From assembly GCA_030272155.1 (NCBI GenBank), contig CP126207.1:930001-994000 (forward strand): 64,000 bases of DNA. Direction: 5' to 3'. The notes under the pieces were generated by a model, which saw only the letters and a program-made list of their open reading frames with translations, ran no database searches and was not told the origin of the DNA. Source of the DNA: Tetradesmus obliquus (Eukaryota > Chlorophyta > Chlorophyceae > Sphaeropleales > Scenedesmaceae). Shown here one piece after another: positions 21,740-33,818 of the stretch; positions within the stretch are counted from its first letter, which is position 1; each line of letters starts with the position of its first letter. The translations under genes and the position numbers were made by a program.

Positions 21740-24090
21740 GCAGTCGTTGCTGGAGAGGCCTCGTCAGCAGCGTGAAAGCCGCGGCGGTTGCAAAAGCAGT
21801 GCGGTCGCGTCAGTTGCGCAGCGGCAGCAGCAGCAACGCCTGGCGAAGAGTTGCTGCAAGCCGCTGGCGCAGACAGATGCACTCACAGCACCTGCACACC
21901 GCATACAAGCGGCTCCGTGCAGTATCGTCCAACTGTAGCACAATGGAACAGCACAGCGCGCTGCATGTCCCAGCAGTGCTGCAGCATTTGGCACAGCAGC
22001 AGGCTGCATGTGGTGGCAGAGTGCAGGCTGCAGGACAGTAGCAATGCAGCGCCGGTGCAAACAGCAGCGCACATCCAGCAGCGTGCAGCAGCTGCAGTCG
22101 ATGGGCAGTAGCCTCTTCGCCGGCATGCATTGATGTATGCGGCGTCAACGCTTGCAGCAGCAGCGGCGGCGGCGGCGGCGGCGGCGGCAGCAGTGCTGTG
22201 AGTGGGGCGACTGGACATTTAAACGTGCACAGACGGCATGATGATGCCTGCACCAGCTCCGCAGGTCTGGCCCTGGCGGTTTTCCTTTGATGAAAACGCC
22301 CGTGTAGTTTCCGCAGCTACAGCAATCGGCTGTTGCGGCTGGTGTCAGCAGCCTGTGGCAACAGGCAGCGCTGCTGCCGCAAGGGAGCTTCAGCAGCAGC
22401 AGTTGGAGGTGGCGCTTGCCAGCAGCTTGCAGCAGCCGGATCCACCACTGTGATGCTGCAGCCTTGCAGCATGATTGCCACCTGCCAGCCTTAGGTAGCA
22501 GTGTACATCACAGCCTCGTCAAAGCATCAGTGCAGTACTTGCAGCAGCTGTACGGCTGGTGGCAGGGCAGCAGTCGCGCCTGCAGGCTGGGTGTGCCTGC
22601 AGCAGCTGACAGTCCCCGCAGCCCTGGCAGCTGCACTGCTGCCTGCTGCGCCTGCAGCTGCTGTCGGCAATGCCTGCAGCGCACAGCAGCAGGCTGCACT
22701 TGCAGCCGCTGCTGCCAGTGCAGCAGCAGCAGCAGCAGGCGTGCCTGCAGCAGAGGCTTGCGGTGCTTTCTTTGCACGACAGCATGGAAGATGGGCCTCA
22801 TGCAGCGAGCAGGCAGCCAGCGCTGGGGAGGGGCAGCGCTCGCTGCCGCTGTTGCAGCTCTGCCTGTTGCAGATGTGGCAGCGCAGGACGGCAGCAGCTG
22901 CTGCCACTGCTACCTCTGAAAGAGCAGTGCACAGTTGCCAAAGGGAAAAACCCAAAACCCAAACCAGGCAGCAGACAGCGTTGAGCAGGGGGCAGGCCGC
23001 AAAGAAGCAGCTCCTGCGGCCTGCCAGGAAGAACAGCAGCCACAGAACAGCAGGGCCGCTTGGTGGGGTGGGGCCATGGCAGGATATTGCCGGGTTGCAC
23101 GCTGCGCAATGCCGGCACACGCTTCAAGGCATTGTGCAACATGCGCTGCTAGATCACTTGGCAAGAGTGGCGAAACCTGCATGCTCCGCTGCTGCTGCTG
23201 CTGCTGCTGTTGCTGTGCAGGCCAAGACCACCAAGAAGATTGTGCTGAGGCTGCAGTGCTCTGAGTGCAAGCAGTCTTCCATGAAGCCCATCAAGGTGGG
23301 TGGCGGGATTGTGTGAGATTCAAATTCAAAGTGGTTGGCTTTCATTTTATTGAAGTAGTGGCTCAAGTGGAGTGCGTGCAAGCAGTCTTCCATGAAGCCC
23401 ATCAATGTTGGTGCAGTGGTGTTCACTGCTTTGATGCTATCAAAGTGCATGGATCACTTGCTCTGGTGCTTAAGAGCAGTCTGAAGCACCAGAGCAAGTG
23501 ATCCATGTACTAAGGAACTCATACAATCAGAGAATGGAAGCAGTCCCCCATGAAGCCCATCAAGGTGGGTGGCGGAACTTCTGGGATGGGATGCTCAGTT
23601 TGGTGGGAGTAAAGCGTACCTTCCTCAAAAGCGATGAACTGGGCAGTGCCGAGTTCATGCACTGCCATAGTGTTAAGTTCATGCCTGCATCGTGCTCCTC
23701 TTCAGCCCCAAGCGCAGCATGTAAAAGAAGGAAACGAATTGCATTTGTCAAGCACCAACGGCTGCACATGTGTTATACTGCGGGTGCTGTTCAAGTGGGT
23801 GTGGTGTAGGTGAGGAGTGCCCGCATGGTCAAGGTCGGCAGTGGCAGTGATGTCCAGCATGCAGTGCATCATGCATTTACACATCTCTTGCAGCAGTGAT
23901 CTCAGCTCCAGCACACCTCCCCTCCTGTGTGTGTGTGTGTGTTGTTTGCCGACAGCTGTCAGCTGACACGGTTTGCCCATGCCTGCCTGCCTGCCTGATC
24001 GCACTGCTGCTGCTGCTGCTGCTGCTCCTGCAGCGCTGCAAGCACTTCGAGATCGGTGGTGACAAGAAGAGCAAGGGTGCCGCCTACTAA
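21007..24090 (+). CDS. RPL36A: 60S ribosomal protein eL42 (L36a/L44)
   Basis: A component of the cytosolic large ribosomal subunit near the E site. Five exons: 21007-21009 (only the ATG), 21152-21257, 21412-21479, 23221-23295 and 24034-24090. Phases are correct and the product is 102 residues. It begins [17 protein letters not shown], continues [23 protein letters not shown] and [11 protein letters not shown], then [16 protein letters not shown], and ends [18 protein letters not shown]. The CxxC pairs form the known zinc site. The Pro in QTKPVF is the residue associated with cycloheximide sensitivity in this family. Intron 3 (1.7 kb) and intron 4 are long; intron 4 contains two copies of the exon 4 end and a perfect hairpin. 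The last acceptor is preceded by a CTG run. Confidence 0.96.
23377..23575 (+). repeat. Two 3'-edge echoes of eL42 exon 4
   Basis: Copies at about 23377-23405 and 23537-23575 repeat the end of exon 4 (AGTCTTCCATGAAGCCCATC and following bases) with GTGGGTGG-type donor sequence. They lie downstream of the true exon and flank the hairpin. Confidence 0.85.
23444..23511 (+). ncRNA. Intronic long hairpin, possible small-RNA precursor
   Basis: 23448-23471 pairs perfectly with 23484-23507 over 24 bp, extended to about 28 bp with one G-U, around a 12-nt loop. It sits in intron 4 of eL42 on the sense strand. A near-perfect stem of this length fits algal miRNA/siRNA precursors or a small foldback element. 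There is no direct evidence of processing. Confidence 0.4.
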
Positions 24091-25017
24091 GCAGCTGGCG
24101 AGCTGGGCAGATCAGCAGCCTCTTACTGTGCTGCGGTGCCGGCAGTACTACTGCTTTACAGGGAGCTGCAGCAGCAGGTGCATGCAGCGCCTGGCTGCGT
24201 TGCTGTGCAGCTGGAAACAGCAGCAGCAGCAGCAGCGGAAGGGGTTGCCTGATATGCTGGTGGTTGTGGAGCAGCAGGCAGCAGCCTGCGTGCAGCAGCG
24301 TGCAGCGCGCAGTGCTGCGGCTGCAGTAGTTGCCTGTAACTCACTGTCTTGACTGGAAAAGTGCGTGCACAATTACGTGAAGCTGCTTGTGGTGCCTTTG
24401 TACATGTTTGGCAAGCTGTGAGTAGCGTGAACTCCTGCAGCAGGACGCTTCATTTCCATGGCCGGTACGGGCTTGCAACGTCAGGACAGGCACACAAAGC
24501 AGCAGCTGTTGGCAGCAGGCACGAGACACACGCCCAAACGACGGCACACTGCACGTTTGAAGAGTTTTCACGCATTTCAAGCAGTCGCTATGCTGCTGCA
24601 AGCAATGATGAGCAGGAGTGAAAGCTGTTCTCAAAGCAGACACTAGGTCAACACTTATACTTGCTGATGCTGCTTTGCTTCAGCGCCACCATTAGCGTGC
24701 GATAAAGCTGCAATTACAGATATAGTGGTAATGCCTGTGCGAGCCTAGGTATACGGGATGGGCATACCCATGATGGAGTAAAGTGTCTTGGTCGCAGTCA
24801 ACAGCTTTGCAGAGACCGCGAGCTTGCCCTCCTCTGCAGCGCTCAAAAAGCACGATCTGGTGCTTGGAGCTGAACAACCGCCAGTAAAGAGTTCGCCCTG
24901 TTGTCGAGAGCAGGGAGTTATTCGGGTTTTGAGCTGAGGTTGAGATCCCGATTGAAAGCAAAGCTGCTCGCTCCTCTGCACACTTTGTTGCTTTGTCCGG
25001 ACCCAATTGCAGCCACA
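24091..25017. other. Intergenic, eL42 3' UTR and PsbY upstream region
   Basis: It contains a short CAG run (about 24218-24238) and the TGTAA motif described separately. No gene was seen. Confidence 0.55.
24335..24339 (+). terminator. Candidate TGTAA polyadenylation signal of eL42
   Basis: TGTAA is the standard chlorophyte poly(A) signal. This one lies about 245 bp after the eL42 stop. It is only a pentamer match. Confidence 0.35.
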
Positions 25018-28000
25018 ATGGCCCTCTCACTGCAGAAGTCAGCCTGTGTGCAGGCCCGCGCTGGGGCTCGCCCCGTGCAGGCCCTGCGCCCGCTCACAGT
25101 GCGCAGGAGCGTCGTTCTCGTTGCTGCCAGCAAGAAGGTCGATGAGCACCTGGCCGCCGAGGTACAGGGGCCCGCTTTGGTGCAGTGTCCACCCTTGCCA
25201 GCGTGTCTCTTCAAAGCTGATAGATCAGCTGCAGCTGACAGGCCAAAGATGCAATTGAACTTCTGAATCTAGTTGGATGTAGTTTTTCAGGCTGGCATGG
25301 CAGAGATTGGCGCTCTGTGAGCTCGAGTCAGTTGCGTGAACCTTCGAACGAGCGCCTTGCTGGCAGGGCCGCGCATTGGATGCCAGCAGGTGCCTGATCA
25401 TCTACGAACACTTCTGAATACATCAGAAGCAGGCACTGCGCAGCGCTGTTCTGTCTCTAATCCCATCTGCTCTTTCTGCTGTCATTCATAACGCCCTGCT
25501 GCTCTGTGCTGCTGCTTTCCCCTGCAGTTCGGCAAGGTTGCCACGCTGTCTGCTGTGGCTTCCAGCTGGATGTTCTCCGGCCATGCCCAGGCAGCAACTG
25601 AGCTGGCAAACGTGGCTGCCTCAGACAACAGGCTTGGCACCATCGCCCTGCTGTTCGCACCCGTTGTGGGCTGGGTTGCCTTCAACATGGCACAGCCCGC
25701 GCTGAACCAGCTGGCCAGGCAGAACGAGATCAAGGAGGAGGCTGCAGCAGCCACCTCCGGCCGCAGCGGCAGCAAGAAGAAGCGTGGCGTGGCGGGTGCT
25801 GTGGGCCTGGGCGCTGCTCTGTCCCTGTTCGCTGCACAGAACGCTGACGCAGCAACTGAGCTGAGCCAGCTGGCAGCCTCCGACAACAGGTGCGGTTAAT
25901 GCACCTTAGTGGTCCCTCTTAGCAGCAGCCAGTTGTGGGAAGCACACAGACCTGTCACAGTTGCGCTTGGATGACGGTGTGTGTTACAGGCATTATATGA
26001 TGAGGACAGCAACAGCAGCAGCAATTGTGCGGGTAAACTCAGATCCTGCAAGTGTTCAGGCAGTTGCTTGTGGAGACGTGTTGCCTGTGCTGCTGTTTCT
26101 GCTTTGGGCTGACAGATCAGGCCCTGTGCAAGCATACTCATGGCATGAGTTCAGCCTGCCGTGGGTACAGGGCACACACGGCACTCAACGATGCCGGATG
26201 CATACAAGCACACACACCTGACATGGTTACCTGCAGCTTAGTTAACACCCACCCGCAGCACATCAGCCACGACCTATCACTCACAGCTTTTTGCAGGAAA
26301 TGGCTTGCTGCATATCTTGCAGGATGCACGCCTGAAACAGCCACACACGATTCATCTGCAGAATCTGGTGCTTGTGGTGTTTCTCTGATTTCTCCTGCTG
26401 CGTTCTGACCATCTGCGTTTCCTGCCCTTTTGCCTTTCCTGCATGTTTCCTGCAGGCTGAGCACCATCAGCCTGCTGTTCCTGCCCATGCTCGCGTGGGT
26501 GGGCTTCAACATGCTGCAGCCAGCCACCAACCAGCTCTACCGCATGAACGAGCTCAAGGAGGCAGCAGCAGGAGCCTCATCCTCCGGCCGCAAGAAGCGC
26601 GGCGTGGCCGGCGCTGTGGGCCTGGGCGCAGCCCTGTCCCTGTTCGCTGCTCAGAACGCTGACGCAGCCAGCGAGCTGAGCCAGCTGGCAGCCTCCGACA
26701 ACAGGTGCGCTGGTGCCAAAAGCTTCTGGCAGTTGTTGATGGCCGCAGCATGCAGAGTGCTTGCAGGAAGGTGGCAGCATACAGAGTGCTTGAAGGAGAA
26801 GTGGCAGCATACAGAGTGCTTGCAGGAGAAGTGGCAGCATACAGAATGCTTGCAGGAGAGTTGCAGCATTCAGAGTGCCTGCAGGAAGGTAGCCGCATAC
26901 ACAGTGCTTGCAGGAAGTTGGCAGCATATAGTGTGCTTGCTGGATGAAGCACATGAACCTGTGACAGGTGGCAGGCGAAGGGCGTGTCGTTGCAGTTGTG
27001 CAGATCATGAGACATGTGCAAACAGCGCATCCACCTGTGCTAGCAGCTTCAGCTTCAAGGTTGCTGTTTAAAGTTCTAAGGTTGAGATGTAGCACTGCAG
27101 TTGCAGTGTTGTTGTCCCTGCACCCACTGATGTGTTGTCTGCCCTGCCGTGCTGTTTCCTGCAGGCTGGGCACCATTGCTCTGCTGTTCGCCCCAGTGGT
27201 GGGCTGGGTGGGCTTCAACATTGCACAGCCTGCCCTGAACCAGCTGGCCAGGCAGAATGAGATCAAGGAGGAGGCTGCAAGTGCTTCATCCTCCGGCCGC
27301 AAGAAGCGTGGCGTGGCGGGCGCTGTGGGCCTGGGCGCAGCCCTGTCCCTGTTTGCTGCACAGAACGCTGACGCAGCCAGCGAGCTGAGCCAGCTGGCAG
27401 CCTCCGACAACAGGTGCGTGGGGCTGAGCTGCTAGCAATGTTGACCACAGCCGCCCAGATAGGTGTGAACAGTAATGCATGAACTGTGACAGCAGGCAAG
27501 TGCAGCGCATGCTGCTGCAGCTGTGCACAAGTCTTGACGCGTTGTTGCGAACAGTGAGCCCACCGGTGCTGGAAGTGGCAGCTCGGAAACTGTTCAGTAG
27601 CTTCAGATGGCAACGTGACCGCAGATTTGCTCTTGGGCTTTGATCACTGATCTGTGTTGCTGGCCTGTGCTGTTTCATATCCTGCAGGCTGGGCACCATC
27701 GCCCTGCTGTTCGCCCCAGTGGTGGGCTGGGTGGGCTTCAACATTGCACAGCCTGCCCTGAACCAGCTGGCCAGGCAGAACGAGATTAAGGAGGAGGCTG
27801 CAAGTGCTTCGTCCTCCGGCCGCAAGAAGCGCAGCGTGGCCGGCGCTGTGGGCGTGGGTGCTGCGCTGTCCCTGTTTGCTGCGCAGAACGCTGACGCAGC
27901 AACTGAGCTGAGCCAGCTGGCAGCCTCCGACAACAGGTGGGTTTCGTCTGTGTTGTTGATACTTTCATTTGGTTCCTGATTGGATCAAACAAAAAATCAA

Positions 28001-28390
28001 CCTCTGTGGCATTGCCTAGCGCCTGCGGGTTTGTTTGGTGCAAGCTCCTTGGGGCACTGGGCTGCTATAAACGCTGCACATCCCTTGCACCAGCCTAATT
28101 GGCTGGTGTGATCTTGCAGGATTAATTGTAGCTTCATCATTTCTGCACCTGGCACTCTTGGTTGCTGAAGTTGCTGACATACACTGTCGATCGCCGCTGA
28201 TCACTTCCTCTCTCCCTTTTCCTGCAGGCTGAGCACCATCGCCCTGCTGTTCCTGCCCGTGGTGGGCTGGGTGGGCTTCAACATCCTGCAGCCCGCCTTC
28301 AACCAGCTCAAGAGGCAGGCGGAGATCAAGGAGGAGGCTGAGGGCTCCATCAAGAAGGCCTCCAAGGCCAAGCCCAGCAAGAGGAGGTAG
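25018..28390 (+). CDS. PSBY: PsbY polyprotein precursor with five PsbY modules
   Basis: Precursor of PsbY, a small single-helix photosystem II subunit of the thylakoid. Exons 25018-25161, 25528-25889, 26456-26704, 27165-27413, 27688-27936 and 28228-28390 give 471 residues. Exon 1 is a chloroplast transit peptide. Module helices start near residues 84, 170, 253, 336 and 419; each begins DNR-L(G/S)TI and runs through GWV(A/G)FN to QPA(L/F)NQL. Between modules are basic linkers (SGRKKR or similar) and a second hydrophobic stretch ending AAQNADA-A. That ending looks like a thylakoid-processing AxA site and would release each unit. Exons 3-5 are 249 nt each and phase 2-2, so the duplications are in frame. 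Plant PsbY precursors carry two modules; five is unusual. Start context is good (CACAATGG). Confidence 0.9.
26745..26940 (+). repeat. ~31-bp tandem repeat, about seven copies, in PsbY intron 3
   Basis: The unit contains GCATACAGAGTGCTTGCAGG and drifts along the array. Each unit carries a TTGCAGG acceptor-like end. Confidence 0.9.
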
Positions 28391-29921
28391 ACTTCCTGCA
28401 AGCTTCCTGCAAGTTTCCTGCAGCTTCCTGCAAGCTTTCTGCGAGACTGGTGGTTTCACCAGCTGCAGCTGGGCCGCACTGAAGCACATGCAGTGGCAGC
28501 AGCCCTGGCGTGGTGTGCAGGTGGTTTATTTCCTGCAAGGTGCGGGCGATGCATGCAGAGGCGGATCAGCCCTCCTGCCGGAGTGGCTGTTGGCTGGGTG
28601 TTGGTAGGCGGTGGGCCTTGCTGTAGCGCTGCCTGCCTGTCCACCTCGTGATGGTCAGGCTGGCAGCAGCTGCAGGGGCAGGGTTGGTGGCTGGCAGATG
28701 TGACAGTTGTCCATCTGCCGAGCCATAGTGTGTGTTTCGCGGTGTTGTTTTTTGCTATGGGGCAGCGCGGCAGTATTGGGCTCTGAGTGAGGATGCGTGT
28801 CCTGCTTGGTAGCTTGGCTGTTGATTGTTGGTGGCGGTTGCTTGTAGGTTCAGATGAGATGCGTGCACAGGGTGAGATTCACGCATTACACAGTCCCTTT
28901 TAGATCTTTGCGGGTCTGGTGGTGTTGATGACAGTCGGCGGTTGTTGGAAGTGTCTGGGGCGTGCCTGCTGCACAGGTCAGCAGTGGCACCCCACGATTG
29001 GATCCTCGGTTCAAACGTGCTGGCAGCCCAAAGCAGGATCTCAGCATGCACAGCTGCTGGTTTTTGCCGCTTGTCGAACAGCAACTGGGCTGCAAGGTGC
29101 TACTTGCGGCTGCAGCACAGTGCATGCACATGCTGCTTTGTGGCTGGCAGCCTCCTGCAAAGCTAGCCTAAGCATTTTGGGTTGGCAGCTGCTGCATGGA
29201 TGCACTTCCAGTGCTCTTACTGCGAGTGTCAGCGGTGCTTCCTCGCAGCGTGTTGGCTGGCTGCTGCTGCCGGTGAAGGAGATGTGCACGCATGAGTGCG
29301 GGCGAGCAATGCATTGTTGGTGACAAAACAGAGGGTATTGGCCGTAACCGGAGCGTTCCCTTGCCTTTTCGCTGGTAACATGTGCTGGCAGGCTTACCAA
29401 GCTTTTGGCAGCACGGCAGCGCATAATGGTGACGTCATGCCTTTGGCCCAGCAGAGCCAATGTCACTGGACCGCCGGTGGTGTTGCAGCCGCAGGCCAGA
29501 TCCATCTTGCTGCAACTCATAATACTATCCAGCTGATGGGCAACAATGCCCACAATGCCAAGGCATCAGGAGACCACTCACCCAGGTTACTGCAGAATCT
29601 CGACAACATAAAACATCAGACGAGTCATATTAAGCATAAAGTTATCATATTGAGGACGAGCTACCGCAGCTGACGTCAACGGCGCGTGAAACACCGAAAC
29701 ACCAGTGTCACCGTACACACTAATCGGAGGGTTCTCTCTACCATCGTCCGGCTTGCACCTTCAGAGGCGTCCGGCCTCCATCGCTCATCATGTACTTGTT
29801 CAACAGCTGTGCAAATTGGTGAAACAAAGCATTGGAGGGCGTAACTTGGTTTGAACTCAACCAGCTAGGTGCTGCACTGCCAGGCCACTGCTCAATCACT
29901 GCTGGGTCCTAATTTCTTGGA
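28391..29921. other. Intergenic after PsbY
   Basis: About 1.5 kb. The first 170 bases have repeated TTCCTGCAAG words. ORFs on both strands lack motifs. No gene is supported. Confidence 0.5.
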
Positions 29922-30884
29922 ATGTGTCTTTCCGATCAACAAATAGGAACGCTGCGGACGCTGAGGGCAGCAGCGTGCACTGCGGTGGTGTTGGCTTTGT
30001 TCTCGAGCCCGTTTGGTGTTCCCGCAGCCAGTAGCGAGATCCAGGACCATGTCCCCGGCTTTCATGCTCGTTTCCTGGACGTTGACTTTACAACTGCGCG
30101 CCTGACACAGCCATGGCTGCTAGCGTTCCCGGCAAACCTACCCTTGACAGCTTGGCTTCTAAAAGCAGCATGTGGGGCGCTTGGCCTCATCAGTACTACA
30201 GCTGCAGCGTCTTCCAACAAAGATACGCGTCAAGTGATGGACTGGGTGGCTGAGCAGGCAGCTGCCTGGACTCGTTGTGGCGTGCAGCTTGCAGTAGCAG
30301 TGGATATGTGGCACCATACTACCATCCCCACAACAGCTTCGCAGGCACAGCAGAGGCTACAGGAGCAGAGCTACATCCAACATACAGCAGCAGGCGCAAG
30401 CGTTTACGCCCCGCAGTTTGCAGCAGATGCCGTCCTGCAAGTGCTGCTGGCGACGCTGCTGCTCAACCAGACAGCGCTGCACGTGCTGCACCCAGCACGC
30501 GAGCTGGCTGCAGCTGCAGCAGAGTGCCTGCTGCTGTTGGTCAACTTAGCAGCGTTGACCTGGCACTTGCAGGAGGGCCTGCTGCTGGCTGCAGCACCCA
30601 AGCTGCTAGTGCTGGCAGTTGTCACAAGGCTTGGGCCCCCAGTGCTTCTTGGCCTTTTGACTGCAGCATCGCGCGGCAGCAGCAGCAGCAGCAGCATAGC
30701 TTGGGCCAGCATGGACAGGACTCTCAGCAGCAACAGCAACAGCGGCAGCAGCAGCAGCGGAAGGAGTGGCTACAGTGCGAGCGAGATTGGCCACCAGGCA
30801 GCTGCAACAGGAGCAGAACAGTTTGCAGGAAACCCCCTCAGCCACCACCATGGAACGGAGAGTGTGCAGGGCTTGACAGCATAG
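29922..30884 (+). CDS. Unknown multi-pass membrane protein, single exon
   Basis: An uninterrupted ORF of 320 residues that I do not recognise. It has an N-terminal hydrophobic stretch (residues 14-36) and a second at about 75-95. Three Leu/Ala-rich helices follow between 165 and 255 (AADAVLQVLLATLLLNQTAL, ECLLLLVNLAALTW, APKLLVLAVVTRLGPP). A Ser/Asn/Gly-rich tail covers 256-300. Length, a start after a non-coding gap and the patterned hydrophobicity argue for a gene. The lack of introns is unlike its neighbours. In this CAG-rich genome long ORFs also arise by chance. Confidence 0.5.
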   Translation: MCLSDQQIGTLRTLRAAACTAVVLALFSSPFGVPAASSEIQDHVPGFHARFLDVDFTTARLTQPWLLAFPANLPLTAWLLKAACGALGLISTTAAASSNKDTRQVMDWVAEQAAAWTRCGVQLAVAVDMWHHTTIPTTASQAQQRLQEQSYIQHTAAGASVYAPQFAADAVLQVLLATLLLNQTALHVLHPARELAAAAAECLLLLVNLAALTWHLQEGLLLAAAPKLLVLAVVTRLGPPVLLGLLTAASRGSSSSSSIAWASMDRTLSSNSNSGSSSSGRSGYSASEIGHQAAATGAEQFAGNPLSHHHGTESVQGLTA

Positions 30885-31120
30885 TATGGACAGTCCGTCA
30901 TGCGTGTGAGTGATAGTGTGTCTGATGTATGGTTATTTGGCGGTGTGCAACTCAACCCCATTGTTTGCCTGGTACGGGCGTGTGTGTCCGTGTGCGGTGT
31001 GGCGAGTGCTGTTTGTGAACTCAAATGCAGAGATAGTTGTAGTGTCCTTGTACAATCATCTAGCTTGTTTGTTGCGATCCAGCGGGCGCCGCACGGCAGC
31101 AAAGCATGCAGGTTGCACAG

Positions 31121-31178
31121 CAGGTAGTATTCAAGCAACTCAAGCATAGCTATGCTTGGGTTGCTTGAATACTACCTG
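31121..31178. repeat. 29-bp near-perfect palindrome without loop
   Basis: 31121-31149 and 31150-31178 are reverse complements with a single difference, which is a G-U pair in RNA. Such a spacer-less palindrome could extrude as a cruciform. Confidence 0.9.
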
Positions 31179-31960
31179 GCAGCAGCAATGCGAGTCAGCT
31201 GCCCTCTACAAGGGGGCAGTAGCCAGTGCCAGCATCACTGTATCAGTGGTACAGCTGTTGTGTGTGGTTCACCTGTATTAGGCCTGACACGGGTTTATGC
31301 AGCTGTGTATCCGCAGCCGTTGTTTCCGGTCCGTATTTGCATAGCGGGCTTGCTCTGAAAGTGCTTGCCTTGTATTGGCTTGAACCCAAAGCAGTTCCGT
31401 GAGTGAGGCATACACCCTTTGTCCAGAAATTAGAGTCAAACCACGTGCGGGTCAAATTTTGTCGAGGCAGCGCCCATTGTTTGTCACAAGAGGGTACTGT
31501 TTGTGTGATGCAACACGTGCCATGAGCTGAGTTGAGTTGTGCGTTCTGGTGTGCTGCTGGGCCTGTGCATACGTGGGATGCAGCAGGCCTGTTTCCAGGC
31601 ACGGCAGTCAGCCTGCCATCTGCTGTGCTGACGTATGTTTATCATAGAAACCACATGAAGTATACAGTAGGTATCATAAACTCTATTATGTGTTATATGT
31701 CAATGTATGCTGCATGCCCAGCGGTGTGTTTCTAGAGGGTCCAGCGACTGGCACATCAGCTACACGGCCGTCAGTCTGTTGAAGCAGCAGATGCACCTAT
31801 CTCTGCAGCACTTGACAACGCGCTGCAAGCAGAACCATGTGATGGGTTGGCAGCTGCTGCATAGGGTCATGCGTCTGCCACCGCAGCAGTGTTCACATGC
31901 CAGGAAGGATCATTTGGTTTGACCTGTTGAGCAGTTGTGTTGTAGTTGAGGCTTGACTTG

Positions 31961-32455
31961 CAGTCAGGGGTTACATTCTAGTGAGCTGAACCCAATCCAT
32001 GGGCATGGCGTGAGCCATGCTACAGCAGTTGAGGTTATATCCTCCAGCAGTTGAGGTAAAATCCTCAAGCAGTTGAGGATCTAACCTCAACACCGCTGGT
32101 CGTGATACTACGTGCAGGCTATTGCGGACCAATGCTGCTCTGCTGCCGCTGCAGAAAATTTGTTTGTCCGGGCCCACGTGCTTGTTACGTCAGGGGGTGC
32201 CACGGCAGTTGTGCAGTCAGGGGTTACATTCTAGTGAGCTGAACCCAATCCATGGGCATGGCGTGAGCCATGCTACAGCAGTTGAGGTTATATCCTCCAG
32301 CAGTTGAGGTTAAATCCTCAAGCAGTTGAGGATTCAACCTCAATACCGCTGGTCGTGATACTACGTGCAGGGTATTGCGGAACAATGCTGCTCTGCTGCC
32401 GCGGCAAGAAAATTATTATTCGTCTGGACCCAGGTGCTTGTTACGGAAGGGGGTG
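31961..32455 (+). repeat. ~250-bp tandem duplication
   Basis: Unit 1 is 31961-32213 and unit 2 begins at 32214 with the same CAGTCAGGGGTTACATTC. Each unit contains internal GCAGTTGAGG words in direct and inverted orientation, so each can itself form a small hairpin. Identity is high. Confidence 0.9.
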
Positions 32456-33818
32456 CACCAGTGCGAGTGTGTCGGCTTGCAGCTTGAGAATGTGAAGGGC
32501 TGCTTATTGTTGTCTGTGTATGTACGGCTGCAGGAAATGGCTTGTTTGTGGCGGTGTTGGTGAGGGCAGTGACGCTGGCGATGGTGCTACTCTGGCATAA
32601 AGGGCAGCGGCAGACCAGGCACAGGATGCATCTGATGTGCAGCAGCAGCGGCAGCAGTTTGCATGGCTGCTTCAGCTTCGCTCCTATGGGACATGTGCAG
32701 TGGTGGTGCCGTGCAGCGAAGTCAGCTGTAGCCGTTTCGTTGCTCATGGGTGAGGTGTATCAGTGCCAATGTGTGGCCGCTGCAAGCAGTATTGACCATG
32801 CTCAAGTTGACCCTGCAGCTGGCAGTTTTGCAGGCTACACTTGGGGGGCACTTGGGGGCCTTCTGGACCAGCATTGCTTGAACGTGCGCAGTGATGCTTT
32901 TACCATATGCATGCTTAGAATCGTCCTGTTTACTTGGTGTGGAGTCTGGCGGCAGCCTTGCTGTTCTGCTGACACTGTATGCCTCATGCAGCGATCAGGG
33001 ATACCTTGCTGCAGCAGTTCAGATGCGCCTGAGCGGTGGCGTGTGTCCATACCGATGTTGCCTCAGCACTGGTGTTTCCATGTTGTGGCTGCTGTAAGCA
33101 ATGCATCTGGCTTTACATACGTTGCTAGCTTGTGTTTGGCCTGCATTGTTAGCTGTGTCTGTCGAGGAAGTATGGCAACGTGCAGTAGAGGAGAAGCATA
33201 AACCGTGGCTGCTTGTGCACATGTTTGCGTGCATGTGGGTGGATGGTGTGCAGTTGCTGGCTAGGTTGATCATGTAAAAGGACAAGATTACAGTAAATGC
33301 ATGTGTTGCTGTGCGTGTCCAATGCACGCTTCCTTTGACATGTATCTATTGGGGACCTGCAATGGTGCCTTGTCCACTTATAACTTGTTTGACCACCATG
33401 TAAGTACATATATAACATTGTTGGCAGCATTTTTTGGCGTTGAGCTTCAGCCTTGAGCCTTGAGTTTGTGCATCATGACCTTTTGCTGCTGCTGTGCTGC
33501 CATCTACACCAGCTGGTAACCAAGCAATGAATGCTTTGCTGCAGAACACGCGTCTGCTGGCCTTCACCCCAACAACAGAGCTGTGCAGCAAGGTTGCTGC
33601 AAGGTCAATTCTGGGGATATGCACAAAGAGCAAACGCATATGCTGACAACATGGAGGCACACCTCAGCATTTTGTTCTGGCAGTGGTCCTGATCCTGCCA
33701 GTAACATAGAAAACGATCCCGCCTCTGCAGCTTCCTGATAGCTTAGATCTCGCACGAGCTGCTGCTTCCTGCACTCACTAGCACAGGTTGCAGCCTGTTC
33801 CACTAGACCTCAGGCTGC

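Noticed and set aside
32542..33201. 219-residue plus-strand ORF in the gene-poor gap
   Set aside because: Cys/Ser-rich composition without domain signs and no splice context. Probably chance.
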